From assembly GCF_026213295.1 (NCBI RefSeq), contig NC_079426.1, positions 21,978,639 to 22,042,638 on the forward strand: a DNA stretch of 64,000 nucleotides. Reading direction: 5' to 3'. The translations under genes and the position numbers were made by a program. Source of the DNA: Gadus chalcogrammus. Lineage: Eukaryota > Chordata > Actinopteri > Gadiformes > Gadidae. Below are positions 11,245 to 23,240 of this stretch, piece by piece. Position 1 is the first letter of the stretch, and each line of letters opens with the position of its first letter. The notes beneath the pieces are model-generated. The model did no database searches, had not been told where the DNA came from, and was given only the letters and a program-made list of their open reading frames with translations.

Positions 11245-11621
11245 CTACGTCCACAAGATATAGCTCTGTTAATCCTTAGCAATCTCCAATCAACCCCCTT
11301 GACTGCCATGTCAAGACATTTCCATCTCGTTACACACTCCCACTGTAACCACAGTGAAGGGGTTGCTTTCAGCGATACAAGAAGCTGGTTTTTCCAGGCA
11401 CTATTAAGTATTCCCAACAATCTTCCCGTGTTTGAGAGTCAGGACATTTGAGTTCTTTACTCAGATTACGCCTTTTCAGGTTAGCATTTCAAAAGACGCT
11501 GCATACTTGAGCACAAAAACGTGTATAGAACATGAGAAAATGACGTGCCGGCGTAATGATGTCATTAGTGTTGAAAGATAGCTCTCAGAATCGCCGGGCC
11601 GAGAAAACAGAAGGAAAACAG
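11245..11621. repeat. Imperfect tandem duplication, copy 1
   Basis: This segment runs from CTACGTCCACAAG to GAGAAAACAGAAGG and is repeated in direct orientation at 11681-12194. Copy 1 lacks about 145 bp present in copy 2 (11955-12099): the sequence passes straight from GAGCACAAAAA to CGTGTATAGAACATG. Otherwise identity is very high, with only a few differences, so the event is recent. The small frames it contains are not conserved as protein. Confidence 0.9.
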
Positions 11622-11682
11622 AATTTTTTTTATTGTTACTTTTTCAATAAAATAAGTATTTAGTGCAGTGCCTCTGTCTTCT
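11622..11682. repeat. Copied 58-bp segment at the duplication junction
   Basis: Bases 11632-11682 are identical to 3035-3085 (51 of 51), preceded by 8 T here against 7 T there. The segment lies exactly between the two tandem copies and shares a CT dinucleotide with the start of copy 2. See findings. Confidence 0.9.
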
Positions 11683-12194
11683 ACGTCCACAAGATATAGC
11701 TCTGTTAATCCTTAGCAATCTCCAATCAACCCCCTTGACTGCCATGTCAAGACATTTCCATCTCGTTACACACTCCCACTGTAACCACAGTGAAGGGTTG
11801 CTTTCAGCGATACAAGAAGCTGGTTTTTCCAGGCACTATTAAGTATTCCCAACAATCTTCCCGTGTTTGAGAGTCAGGACATTTGAGTTCTTTATTCAGA
11901 TTACGCCTTTTCAGGTTAGCATTTCAAAATACGCTGCATACTTGAGCACAAAAAGATTAATTTTTGTCATTAAATCAAAGAGACATTATCAGCCCCTCAT
12001 GCCCAAACACACATTAATCACCCAGGTATAATCGCGACAGGTAATCTCCTCTTTTCCTTCTCAAACTCGGCGTTTGAAAGAGATGAATAAAGATGTTTAC
12101 GTGTATAGAACATGAGAAAATGACGTGCCGGCGTAATGATGTCATTAGTGTTGAAAGATAGCTCTCAGAATCGCCGGGCCGAGAAAACAGAAGG
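11681..12194. repeat. Imperfect tandem duplication, copy 2 (longer)
   Basis: Same sequence as 11245-11621 with an extra internal block at about 11955-12099 containing ATTAATTTTTGTCATTAAAT. If copy 2 is ancestral, copy 1 was made with a deletion; if copy 1 is ancestral, copy 2 gained the block. Confidence 0.9.
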
Positions 12195-12356
12195 GGAAAA
12201 AAAAACGAAATAAGTCTTGTCATTCAGTTGGCCGTAGCTCCAGATCCAAATCAATAATAATATTTCTGAACAAGTAGCAACCTCCGCTTAGCAACCGATC
12301 GTCAGGTAGGCTGTTAAGTAAATCACTTAATCAACAACCTTGAGGGCTGACACAAA

Positions 12357-12357
12357 G

Positions 12358-12390
<33 letters not shown>
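12357..12390. repeat. (TC)n microsatellite
   Basis: A TCTC run with one TTTC interruption. No gene is visible between 12195 and 13158. Confidence 0.9.
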
Positions 12391-12487
12391 AGTAATAAGT
12401 GTGGTATATATCTCTTGACGCTATGAGACTCCGATCTATCCTATGACACTCAAATCATGACAATAAAAGATGCATGCAAATACTTTT

Positions 12488-12598
<111 letters not shown>

Positions 12599-12875
12599 AT
12601 TCCATGTCAAGGGTAAATTGATTCTCCAGGATTTTGCAAATTGCCAAGGACGTTATGCAGCTGTGTTCTCAGTACAGGCCTTGCTATACGGGTGTACATG
12701 TTATGTTACAATAACATTGGTTTAAATGTCATCCATGTCACAATGGAAAAGATATTGACAGCACAGCATTGTCCGGTTATGAGGGACAAACATATCATAT
12801 ATGTTAATAATATATATGTTATAATGGCATATAACTGATGCTGTCAATAATTTGTCCACTCTGACAAGGTTGAAA

Positions 12876-12910
12876 TTTAAACCAATAATATTGTTTATTA
12901 TTGGTTTAAA
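12876..12910. repeat. AT-rich palindrome
   Basis: Left arm TTTAAACCAATAATA and right arm TATTATTGGTTTAAA are separated by a few bases, giving a 15-bp stem. No host element was recognised. Confidence 0.85.
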
Positions 12911-13158
12911 TAATGATTGAATATCCTTGGCATTGGAATTAATGGGTTCATATGAATCAGCGCCAGTAGAGCTACAGGTTCAGATTGGATTTGGATGTAG
13001 AAGAACATGGGCATTGGAAGCATAAGAAGGACTAAGATCTATTTACTCTTACCTTAACTAAGCAGGACCATAAAAATGATATACATACATTTTCTGGAAA
13101 AAAAATTGCCAAGCGGTATTTTTCTAACAGCAAAGATATCCAACTTATTTCTGTACAG

Positions 13159-15090
13159 TAGTGATGGATTTCATGATTATTTTCCTTGATTCAGTTCGCG
13201 TCGGTCAGTTTACCAAGAACAATCGTTCAGAATCATTTGTTTATCGTTCAGTCGCGTTACCCGAAGCGGTGAATCTAATCATCGAATGCACGGTTCTCAG
13301 CTGAGTCAGTCAGACTCAGCTCCTCCCTCGTTCTCATTCTCAAACGATCGTGCCAGTCAGTCATCAATCAACACAACATTACAACTTTAACCAAACGCAG
13401 CGGGATGGGGGTTGTAGTTGATTATTGGACGTTTAACATATCAGATAATAGACTTGATTTAGCAATGATGGAGTTAAAAGTAAATTATGTAAAGTTGTTT
13501 TTATTCTGGGCATATTTGCTTTTTCTTGGGTTAACAGTAACTTAACACTATTATGAAGATGGCCACCCCCACTCAAGAATCATTCAAGATCCACCAAGGT
13601 GGGGGTCTGAACAAACCATGAAAGAACGAGACAGATTGACGAGACATTCAAATATTTTATTAATCTGGCATGACACAGAAAATGCAAAGACAGCATGCAT
13701 TTCCCATTTCACTGGTATTTAATCGTATTATCGTACGCTCGCTCACTAAGACTCTCTCTCCCTCTTCACCACTCACAGTCAGTGAACGAACAGCGAGTCA
13801 GCGACTCAGTTACTAGTGGGTCTGGGAGGAGTCTAGTCAGAGATCAAACGAGACGAACGAGAATCAGGTCGGTTCGTTCCTCTTACAGTTTTTTCCTATC
13901 GTTTTCAGTCATGTACCCATACTATGGTCACTTTTCCCTATCACTTAACACAGTGGGCTTTAGAGACACACACCTCTGCATATCTGTTAACCTTTGGTGC
14001 AAAATGCACTACAACAACCACACCACAAACAATGCTGCCATAACTTAACACATGTTTCCTCTCAGAACACTATGACCTAAAAAACACTAACATCTTGAAG
14101 CATTGCCAATTGCATATATAAAATGTTGCTGTGTCCTCCAGTTTGGCATAGATTTCCTGTAGTGTTGCATTGAAAAAAAGAGAAAAAACACAGACAAACA
14201 CTTCTTTGGACTACAGTAATAAAGTTTGTAATATTACAGTATGACAATCCAAGCCAAGTATCTGCTGACAGTGTTCATATGTTGGTTTACCTCCCACAAA
14301 AGATGTCACAATTGAGTGTGGTAAATGTACTGTAATTGTAAATACAGTAAATACTGTAAGTGTTTTATGAGAAACTGAGAATAACAATTTTCAGTTTTTG
14401 TAATGCAAATTACATACAGTAAGTACGTAATATATGATCCAGAAACAAATCACAAACACAACAGTTTTTTTCACTGTGCTTTACTTTTTGGAGATTTAGC
14501 TGAAATGACCACCAGGTGTTTTGCATTGCAAAACTTATCCTCTGTGTTTTGTACAGATCATTGTATGTAGTGTTACTTTTACGTAAAAAAAGTAATTCCA
14601 TGCCAATTCACCAAGAACTATGGTGCACAGGGGGAAAAAAATCTAAATTACTGTAAAATAAAATAAATAAACTATAAACTAAATATTTTTTCTTATTCAA
14701 ACATGTAACTTCATTTGTCTGTCCAAATGCAGCATCTTTCCATCTACAGTGATCTAAATTACTGTTAGGTTTTGAACAGAAAGTTCACTGTTTTGAACAG
14801 AGTATCTAAACATTGGTAAAATATGCTGTAGTTCCACAGCGTTTTGCCGGTAGTGAACATTGACTGGGGCAGGTATCCATGAAAATTGGAAGAAGGCGTC
14901 ATTGCCAGCATTTGTATCTTAGCATAGGGGCAAGTAACCACAGTTTGGTTCACATGGTCTACTGGTATGCTCACTGTGTTAAGTGTTTAGGGAATGTGAA
15001 CATGGTTTAGGTAAATTGCCTAAAACGATAGGAAAAAACTGTAAAGATTTGTTCATTCGAACTGATTCAGTCTCAAACGACCCATCACTA
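13159..15090. mobile_element. hAT-like MITE, split by a mariner-like insertion
   Basis: The ends are TAGTGATGGATTT and, at the right, CCCATCACTA, which are near-perfect inverted repeats. The flanking 8-mers CTGTACAG and GTGTATGG agree at 5 of 8 positions, compatible with an old 8-bp duplication. The internal sequence is rich in TCGTTC-type motifs and has no transposase frame. Confidence 0.65.
13886..15041. mobile_element. Tc1/mariner-superfamily-like non-autonomous element
   Basis: The inverted repeats CAGTTTTTTCCTATCGTTTT (left) and AAAACGATAGGAAAAAACTG (right) are perfect over 20 bp and are flanked on both sides by TA, the duplication expected of IS630/Tc1/mariner elements. The interior (about 1.1 kb) is AT-rich, with repeated TACAGTAA-type words around 14230-14760 and no transposase. 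It interrupts the hAT-like unit 13159-15090. Confidence 0.85.
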
Positions 15091-15349
15091 GTGTATGGTG
15101 ATGTGGTTTGGGGGAGGGGGAGGGTCAGTCTGTGTGCATGTGTTTGGATCAAGTGGATATCTGAAGATTGCTTTTCTGTTTTAAAGGAAGAAGAGATAAC
15201 TGAGTCACTTTCTTTGCTTAAAATATCATTATCATTCCCAAACACAAGAATGCCAAGATGATTGCCCGGATCAAAATTGTTGTTCAGTAAAGATATTTAT
15301 AAAACCAAAACAGATCTTACCTTGATTTCTTGAGTTCCACTTGACCATT

Positions 15350-15862
15350 AGGCAAATGCTCCCTCCTCCTACTCTTTTCCCTCGACCTTCTCCTCCTCCT
15401 CCACTCCTTCTACTCCTGCTCCTCCACTCCTCCTACTCCTCATCCACCTACTCCACCTCCTCCACCTCCTCCCACTCCTCCTCCTCCTCCTCTTCCTCCT
15501 CCACCTCCTCCTCCTCCTCCTCCTCCTCCTCCTCCTTCACCTCCTCCTCCTCCTCCTTCACCTCCTCCTCCTCCTCCTCCTCCTCCTCCTCCTCCTCCTT
15601 CACCTCCTCCTCCTCCTCCTCCTCCTCCTCCTCCTCCTCCTCCTTCACCTCCTCCTCCTCCTCCTCCTTCACCTCCTCCTCCTCCTCCTTCACCTCCTCC
15701 TCCTCCTCCTCCTCCACCTCCTCCTCCTCCTCCTCCTTCACCTCCTCCTCCTCCTCCTCCTCCTCCACCTCCTCCTCCTCCTCCTCCTCCTCCTCCTCCT
15801 CCTCCTCCTCCTCCTCCTCTCATATCAGCTCTTCATTATCTCTCCCCATAAGTTCTGAAGAC
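15350..15862. repeat. Polypyrimidine tract dominated by (TCC)n
   Basis: About 500 bases are almost pure C/T on the plus strand, with a (TCC)n core at 15470-15820 broken by TTCACC units. The Ser-rich, Gly-rich and Glu-rich frames of 106-186 codons in different frames are artefacts of the repeat. Mirror symmetry within the tract is compatible with triplex (H-DNA) formation. Confidence 0.95.
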
Positions 15863-17125
15863 TCTTCCTCTCCCCCTTCCCCATCAGTGGGCTCTAAGTG
15901 ACATTGGCAAGGGGTTCCCAGGGGCCACTGAGTGTGGTGGCAGGGGGACGTCACCGGATTAGCATTACCGTGACGCTCCTCTGTCCCCGCTGCCCACTAA
16001 ACTCACTTTTCCCTCCCCCGTCATCATCGATCTTCCTGCTCTCCCCCGCACTGCCCTCCACACGACACTCCAACATGAACTCTCTCTAACTGTCTTACTC
16101 ACTCTCTCTCTTACGCTCTCTTTCTCTCCCTCATATCGTGGCCCTTTTTGAAGGGCCACGCAAGCTTTGAAGACCGCATAAAACAACATGTCTCATAAAA
16201 TATATAAAAAGGTGAGTCTGGGTTACTTTGCTTGGTTGGTTTATTAAAATTAAAATGAAAAAAAGATTTAAAGAAGAGAATGTGACATTATCAGAGTGTT
16301 GGAGTTTTTATTGTCAAATCTATTGTGTTCAAACTTAAAGGTCAAATCTGGGCAGAAAGGTCGACTGGGCAGAAACGAGCAGATCAATGTTTGGTTATTA
16401 CAAGGTTTCTAAAGGAATACATTTGTAACCTCGGAGGCTAAACACAATGATAAGATCAGGCAACGGTGTAGTTTTCATTGAAATGAAGACATCTGCTTGA
16501 GGCAAAACTCTGAGAACCTGTGTGTTGCTTTCAGCCCAGGAACACGGTCGCCGGACAGAAGGATTGCGCCGCTCAAGAAATCGAAAAAGCACTTTAAAGA
16601 ACATTCTCTAATCCTCATTTGAATCCTCTCAAATCCCTTACACCCTCTGCTTCTCCACCCCCGCAATGTCTCTGTCCGTTCCACTGCCACATACACACAC
16701 TCACCCACGCAAACACACACATACACAAGTAGCACAATGTTCTTCCATTATTATAGAATTGTTCATTGTTTTTAGTTGAATCTTTCAACATTAAACTATT
16801 AACCGCTCAAACAATAATAACATTTGGAATAGAGCTATTAAATTGTTAAGTAATCAAACTGAGCAGCAGCATATTATAGCTTCTGAAAAGTATCTATTTT
16901 TCTGTTTATGTGTATTGTTTTATTATAGCTGCAATATTCTTCAATTTAGCCCGAGTATTGTTTAGTTTTGTTAGGATGTCCCTTATATAGATATATTATT
17001 GAGCATAGCACTAAGTCAGAAATCACATTTCAATAAACCAATCAGATTGTTTAGTTGACCCACAGTTTATTACTCATTATAGCTGTATTATTGTTGAGGA
17101 CAGCTGAAGAATGGTATGGTATAGT
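15863..17125. other. Intergenic, no gene recognised
   Basis: TC-rich sequence continues to about 16140, followed by a 10-bp hairpin CGTGGCCCTT/AAGGGCCACG (16137-16160). After this the sequence is AT-rich with a short CA-rich patch near 16690-16730. No exon with convincing splice sites or protein similarity was seen. Confidence 0.6.
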
Positions 17126-17130
17126 GGTAG

Positions 17131-17308
17131 TGTTGAATATCCATGCATGGAGGGAATTCTTTGTAACACGGGTAGTATTTATTACAACATAACAACTAGT
17201 CATAGATCAACATGACATGACCAACTGAATACCTGAGGAGAGATCAAGGTCCGCCAAAGTAGGGGGACATGGGAGTATCTTAAAATGGCCTGTTGGGAAT
17301 GCTCTACA
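17131..17308 (-). repeat. 3' LTR of the Ty3-type element
   Basis: On the plus strand it runs TGTTGAATATCCATGCATGG to GAATGCTCTACA, with TG/CA ends. It is about 30 bp longer than the other LTR because of internal indels. Minus-strand transcripts would end here. Confidence 0.85.
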
Positions 17309-17499
17309 TCCTATCTCTTTAGCTTGTAGCACCTAACACAAAATAAACATCTTTATCTTAGCCAGAACATGGTTAAGAAAAAAAATAAAAGACATTTCAA
17401 TGTCTATCCAAACAAGCTATGTTGCTTTAGGTATTGAAAACAATAAAGTAATTGCGTGTCATATAACTCAATATTAATGAACATTCATTAATATGTATG

Positions 17500-17737
17500 A
17501 GAAACGTTACTGTTCCATCTTTATTTCGACTTCTCCATCAGCTGTTTCGCACTACGGACTGCCCTTTCAGCTAAACCATTGCTCTGCTGGTTTCATGCTC
17601 CAAGTCCCACTATGTGGCAAAGTCTCTTATCTGCTGGCTGATGTACTGTCTAGCATTGTCTGAGATGAGTATGTGTGGTGACCCATTGACAGAGAAAGGT
17701 AGTTTCAGTTTTGTTATGACGTTGATGATGTTGTTGT
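17500..17737 (-). pseudogene. Ty3 integrase core remnant (C-terminal part)
   Basis: Minus-strand translation in shifting frames gives a LISDNARQYIS segment (the DNG-type second catalytic Asp region) followed by QQSNGLAERAVRSAKQL, the conserved block bearing the catalytic Glu of Ty3/retroviral-type integrases. Frameshifts and at least one stop are present. It continues the integrase begun at 23241-23600; the 5.5-kb L1 lies between them. Confidence 0.8.
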
Positions 17738-17825
17738 TGTTTTTTTAAAATATTATATTTTCAGTTTTATATATGTAATGTATACAAACGTATCAGTGCA
17801 AAACAATAATAATAATATAATTAAA

Positions 17826-20800
17826 TTAAATAAAAAAAAAAAACAGCAATGAAGTCAGTGTGAAGGTCAATACCAACAAAGTATTTGGAATAAGAGATGT
17901 ACAGATATGGTCTAAATATGGCTGCCAAATTTTCAAAAAGGTGTCATATCGTTTTCTGAGACAATAAGTGATTTTTTCCAGGGGGATGCAGCTATTCATC
18001 TCAACAGACCACCTGTCAATAAGAAGAGGGGAGTCCGATTTCCATGAGACTGCAATGGAGTTCTTAGCCACACATTGAGCAATTTCAATGAATTTGAGTT
18101 GTGCACTGTTTAGAGAATGGCGAATACTTGTAAAGCTCCCCAATAAACAAAGTTCAGGGTCTACAGGAGCATTAACTCCTGTCATCCTGGTTATAGTGTA
18201 GCTTATATCATTCCAAGAAAAAAACTTTCATACACAGCCAGGTACAATGCAAAAAACACCAACTATCACATCTGAAGCACATTTCTGACAGGTTATATTT
18301 GAATGAATGTAATTTCTCTGGGGTAAGGTATAATTTATGTAGAATATCATAGTTAATAAATCAGGCATTGATAATAGTTGACAAGCTGTTTTGACATAAT
18401 TCCATCCAAAACTGTTCATCAATTGTAAAATTGAGATCTGACTCCCATTTCATTCTAGACTTATGCACACCTGGTTTTGGGCCCTCATTCAACAATAGGC
18501 GATACATTTTAGAAATAAATGCATGCGTGCTCCCATCGTAAAGAAATCGTTCAACATCATTCATGATGACAGGCAGGATGATTTCAGTACCCAAATTAGC
18601 TCTCAGAGAGGATCTTAGTTTGAGTAAAAGGTTTGATTGGGCAAGTTATATTTCCTCTTCAGGTGCTCAAATGACATGAGAAGTCCTTTGTCGAAGCAAT
18701 TCTCCAAGTGTTGGATTCCCTTATGATGCCATATGTCCAGAATCGTATTATCAAGAATCATGGGTATAAGTTCATTTTGCTTTAAACGTGTTTTAGGGTA
18801 CAGTCCCGCCTTCAATCCAAGACTTTTGTAAACCTCATACCAATTTTATCAGTTGCCTCAATATAGGGTTATCTGTCCTATTGTGTACCGTTCTAGAATT
18901 ATGCTTATAAATGAAGTCACTGTGGACCTTTTCTTTCAGGGGGTACAGTCCGATTTGTGTCCAAGAAGGAGCGTCACTGCCCTCAAAAAAAGGATGAGAT
19001 GAACCTCATTTCAGCTGCCAAGTAGTCGTTTTTAAAATTTGGTTGTCGAAGTCCCCCGGAGCCATAGTCCCATGTTAGCTTTCCCATGGATACCCGGGGT
19101 ACTTTATAATTCCATAAAAATTGTCTGACATATCTATTGAGAACTTTGAAGAAGGATTGTGGTAATGGAATGGGCAGGGATTGAAAAAGATATTGTAATC
19201 TTGGTTGTACATTCATTTTAATACAATTAACTCTGCCAATCAAGGTGAGAGGCAGGCCAATCCATCTACGTAAATCATCCTCAATTTTACTGAGCAGTCG
19301 GAGGTAATTCAATTCGTACAGGTTTTTGAGGTTGTTGTCTACAAATATCCCAAGCTATTTTATACCATCAATAGGCCACCTAAATGGACCTGCACACTGG
19401 AGTTTGGAGTGATCAAAATGTGTCAATGGAATAATTTCACTTTTTTCCAAATTCACCTTATAGCCTGAAATCTTACCATAAGTATTAAGTACAGTAAGTA
19501 ATTTGGAAAAAGAGTTACCAGGGTCCTTTAAGTACAAAATAACATCATCTGCCAGAAGATTATTTTTACGAACTGTCTGACCCACCTGAAAGCCCTTTAT
19601 GTCAGGATCTTGTCTAATTGCCTCAGCTAAAGGCTCAATTGTCAAGACAAAAAGTGCTGGAGACAGAGGGCATCCCTGTCGACTTGATCTACCTAAAGGG
19701 AATGTAGATGAAATCTGTCCAGTGGTGCTGATTTTTGCCTGGGGTTTATGGTATAGAGTTTGAACTAAACTAATAAATAATGGGCCAAACTCAAACTTGG
19801 CCAACACTTAATATAAATAGGGCTACTCTAGCCTATCAAAGGCTTTTTCAGCGTCTAAAGCCACAGCTTCACTGGGATCCGTTTCAGATTTTGTTAAATT
19901 AATAATATTAAAGAGCCTACATAGGTTATTAGCTGAGGAGCGCTTTGAAATAAAGCCACACTGGTCTGGATTTATTAATTTATTAAAAGCTAATTCTGTT
20001 CAGCCAGGGCCTTGGAAATTAATTTCTAATATGCGTTTAACAGTGAAATTGGCCGATATGAAGAGCATTTCAATGGATCTCTAAATTACAGTAATTATGG
20101 CTGTGTAGATTGATTCAGGGAGTGTTTGGATCTTAGAAGCCAAGTTGATGACATCCATGAGTTGTCGGAGGAGTAAATCCTTAAATTCCCTGGAAAATTC
20201 TGGAGGAAACCCATCTTCTCCTGGAGATTTATTTGCTTGTAATGAACCAAGAGCTTTTTCAATTTATTTTTGTGTAAAGGGCAGATCAAGACTATTTTGA
20301 TCTCCTTGGCCAAGTTTGGGCAGTTAAATCATGGACAAAAATTCATCAATGTTACTCAGATTTTCTGGTGGTTCGGATGTGTACAAATGTGTTCAAAACT
20401 GTTTGAATGCAGCATTAATTACTGTAGGGTTATATGATGCAGAACCTGTTTCAGTTTGGATTGAATTAATCAGCTTTCTTATTTTCTCAGTTGCCAAGAC
20501 AGAATTTTGTGCGCCTTCTCCCCCAATCCATGGTACATTTGCTTGCTTCTCAGAATGTTTTTCTCTATTTTATAAGTATGCAAAATATTGTAACTAAGCT
20601 TTTTATTTACCAATGTAAATACTGGTGTATGCATTCAAAAATAAATGAAGGTAATTAATAAATAAGCTTTTTGAAAGTAATAAATAAATACAGGTGTACT
20701 TCTCTCGACCTTGATTGTTGAAACTCCTTTTCCAATTTCAAAATGTCTGCTTTCAATGCTTCTATTTCTGCCATGTATTTATTTTTGATACCTTTGGTAT

Positions 20801-21690
20801 AAGAGATTATGTGTCCCCTTAAAAAAGCTTTTAGTGTGTCCCATAATATAAAACTATTGGGAGAAGAGGCACAGTTCGTCTCACAGAATAGCCCAATCTG
20901 ATCTCTTATGAATTTGCAGAAACCTGGCTTTTGAAGGAGAGTAGGGTTCAGACGCAACCTATACATATTAGTCGCTTTTTCGGGCCTATAAATGGACAGG
21001 GTCAGAGGTGAGTGATCTGATAGTGTTCTAGATAAGCACTCCGATTCTACTACTCTGTGAATCAGCTGGGTTGACAACAGGAAAAGGTCAATCCGAGTAA
21101 AAGAGTTGTGCGTCAAGAATAGAAAGAATAATCTTGGGTTTGAGGGTGCATTTGTCCCCAAACATCAGCTAAGTTTAGTTCCCTCATGATTCTATGGTTA
21201 TTTTGGCTGCTCTAGATTTGAATACTGATAGAGCTGACATATCTAGAACAGGATCCAGGCAGAAATTAAATTCACCCCCTATAAGAATGTTTTGCCATCC
21301 TCCTGACACCTTCATGAATATGTCTTGAAGAAATGACTCATGGTCATAATTGAGTGCATTACAATTTAAGAGAATCCAGGGTTCTAAGTAAATCTGACAA
21401 TTCACTAAAACATACATCCCCAATGTATCAACAACGGTTTCTCCAATTGTTAAAGGGGTGTTCTTATTCATCAAAATGGCCACTCCCCTGGCTTTAGAGT
21501 TAAAGGATGATGAGATGACATGCCCTATCCAATCCCTTTTCAATTGTCTATGTTCCAGGGGTATCAGATGGGTTTCCTGTATAAAGGGAATGTCTATTTT
21601 CAGTTTTTTCAAATGTGTTAAGACTCTCTTTCGTTTAACAGGTCCATTTAACGATTCACATTAAAGCTCACAAATTTCACGACTGTGTTC
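17826..21690 (-). pseudogene. L1 ORF2 remnant: endonuclease and reverse transcriptase
   Basis: Open pieces on the minus strand in order: 21612-21184 and 21161-20655 (APE endonuclease: FIQETHL, ARGVAILMNK, GGEFNFCLDP, and the later LSDHSPLTL block), then 20313-20095, 19807-19355 (RT: GRSSRQGCPLSPALF and the catalytic LADDVILYL), 19312-18983 (GRVNCIKMN, FLWNYKVPR) and 18594-17826 (C-terminal part). The reading is broken by at least six stops or frameshifts. The endonuclease GDFN motif reads GEFN, so a catalytic Asp has become Glu, while the RT ADD is intact. The order and motifs fit an L1-superfamily ORF2 of about 1,200 codons. Confidence 0.9.
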
Positions 21691-22170
21691 ATCAATAGCA
21701 AATCATTTCATAGATATATTGCCCCTTCTATAAGACAAATGTGTCGCTTACAACCAAGTCGTGTAAAGTAAAGCACTGACCATATTAGAAAACAACGAGA
21801 GACAAAACATAAACAAAAAAGAGCAATAACATCCCCCCCTTCCCACCCCGCCTTATGCCTCCTCGAACCTGGCACATCCCGTATTTATCTCGTAAGGAGC
21901 TACCGGGAAAATAACTAGAATATGTTCCCACTAGCCCCCTCTCCGCTACATTATAGTAACATGAACTATATGGAACCGGGATATAAAGCAATTAAAGCAG
22001 TGGAAATATATACAGTATCAATGCCTCAGGCTGTGTGAACATGGCAGCAGTTCAAAGTGGGCCATTGTAATATAGTGTATTTAGAACAGAATGCACAGTG
22101 GCCCCCGTGATGCGAGCAGCTAGTTAGTTGCTTTGAACAAATAGTTGCCTCACCTCGGCGCAACCGTGAC

Positions 22171-23060
22171 TTAAATGAAGCATGTCAGTGTATCGTACAT
22201 ATTCCTTTCCAGGGACTTCGCCACCACCTTCGGGTCCGCGAAGATCTTGGGCGCTCCGCCGTCTCGGGGGTAAACATAGAGCCTGGCCGGGTATCGCAGT
22301 GAGTGTTTTATTCCTTCATCGCGCAGGGCCTGTTGCACTTCTCTGAAGGCACGGCTCTGAGCCATGACCTCGCTGGTGTAATCCAGGAAGATAAGGACCT
22401 TGCCTCCCTTGTACTCCATGGACTGTTGTCTGCAGAGGCGAAGAATCAACTCCTTCTCCTGAAAGTGATGGATGCGCGCAAGGATGGTATGCGGTCTGGC
22501 GCAGGCGGCTGGCCTCAGTTGGAGAGCGGTGCGCCCGGTCAATTTTGACTGGATGCGGAAAGTGTTCGTCACCGAGCAGTTTGGGGATTAATCTGGAGAT
22601 TAATTCAGTGGGTCTACCTTCCTCCTCACCCTCTTGTAACCCAACTAATTTTGATGTTGTGCCTCCGGGAGCGGGCCTCCAGGTCAAGCACCTTGGTATG
22701 AAGCTAAGTGTTGCGTCCCACCAGCTCAGTGCATTTAGCTTCAAGCGCTATCATGCGGGCCTCAAGATCGCTAGTAGCTAGCTCGTGGTTAGCCACACGT
22801 GCTTGCAGTTTGGCCTGCAAAGCTGCGAGTGATTGAAACTTGGCCTCAAAGGCATCGAAACGTTCATTTATGCAGGGCAGGACTGACTCTGACACCTCTT
22901 TGCACAGTTCCTTACACATATCATAAGTTTTATCTGGAGGCATGTTCGACCTGGTGGGAGAATCGCTAGCAGGGATGCAGCTATCGATGGTACTAACTCC
23001 AGCTCCGGTAGCTTGGCTGTTGGTGGATTTGGCTTTGCTGGAGACGTTTGGCTTCGGCAT
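22171..23060 (-). pseudogene. L1 ORF1 remnant (coiled coil plus RNA-binding region)
   Basis: Translation begins MPKPNVSSKAKS at 23060. A heptad-rich segment follows (about residues 55-115: RFDAFEAKFQSLAALQAKL and following), then, after a frameshift near 22700, a GLQEGEEEGRPTELISRLIP block, PVKIDRAHRS, HFQEKELILRL and a C-terminal ILFLDYTSEV-like region. This order (coiled coil, RRM-like core, C-terminal domain) is that of L1 ORF1p, the RNA-binding chaperone. Three frames are needed to read it, so it is inactive. Confidence 0.88.
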
Positions 23061-23240
23061 TTTGAATTTTCAGTTTGATAGGTTTCTTAGGGAGGCATAT
23101 ACACACACACACACTTGCGGTCTATGGGCAAAAAGAAAGCGGCATAAGATGATTTTGTAAGTAGCAGAGAGGAGCACTGACTAAACACGTCTACATCCTT
23201 TGCATGCGCACTAGCGCCCCCCCGTTGATGATGTTGTTGT

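Larger units (their letters stand above)
17738..23223 (-). mobile_element. L1-type LINE, full length but decayed
   Basis: A 17-bp direct repeat GTTGATGATGTTGTTGT (17721-17737 and 23224-23240) flanks the unit. On the minus strand it begins with a G-run and CpG-containing 5' UTR (GGCGCTAGTGCGCATGC), then ORF1 (about 23060-22171), ORF2 (about 21690-17826) and an A-rich 3' end at 17741-17750. The presence of the 5' G-run suggests a full-length insertion. Both ORFs carry stops and frameshifts, so the copy is dead. Confidence 0.92.

Noticed and set aside
15341..15901. 186-codon Ser-rich frame and Gly-/Glu-rich frames opposite
   Set aside because: They are direct translations of the (TCC)n repeat in different frames, with no non-repeat domain or splice context.
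16137..16160. Possible terminator
   Set aside because: The hairpin looks like a bacterial terminator, but the window is clearly a vertebrate nuclear genome, so that reading does not apply.
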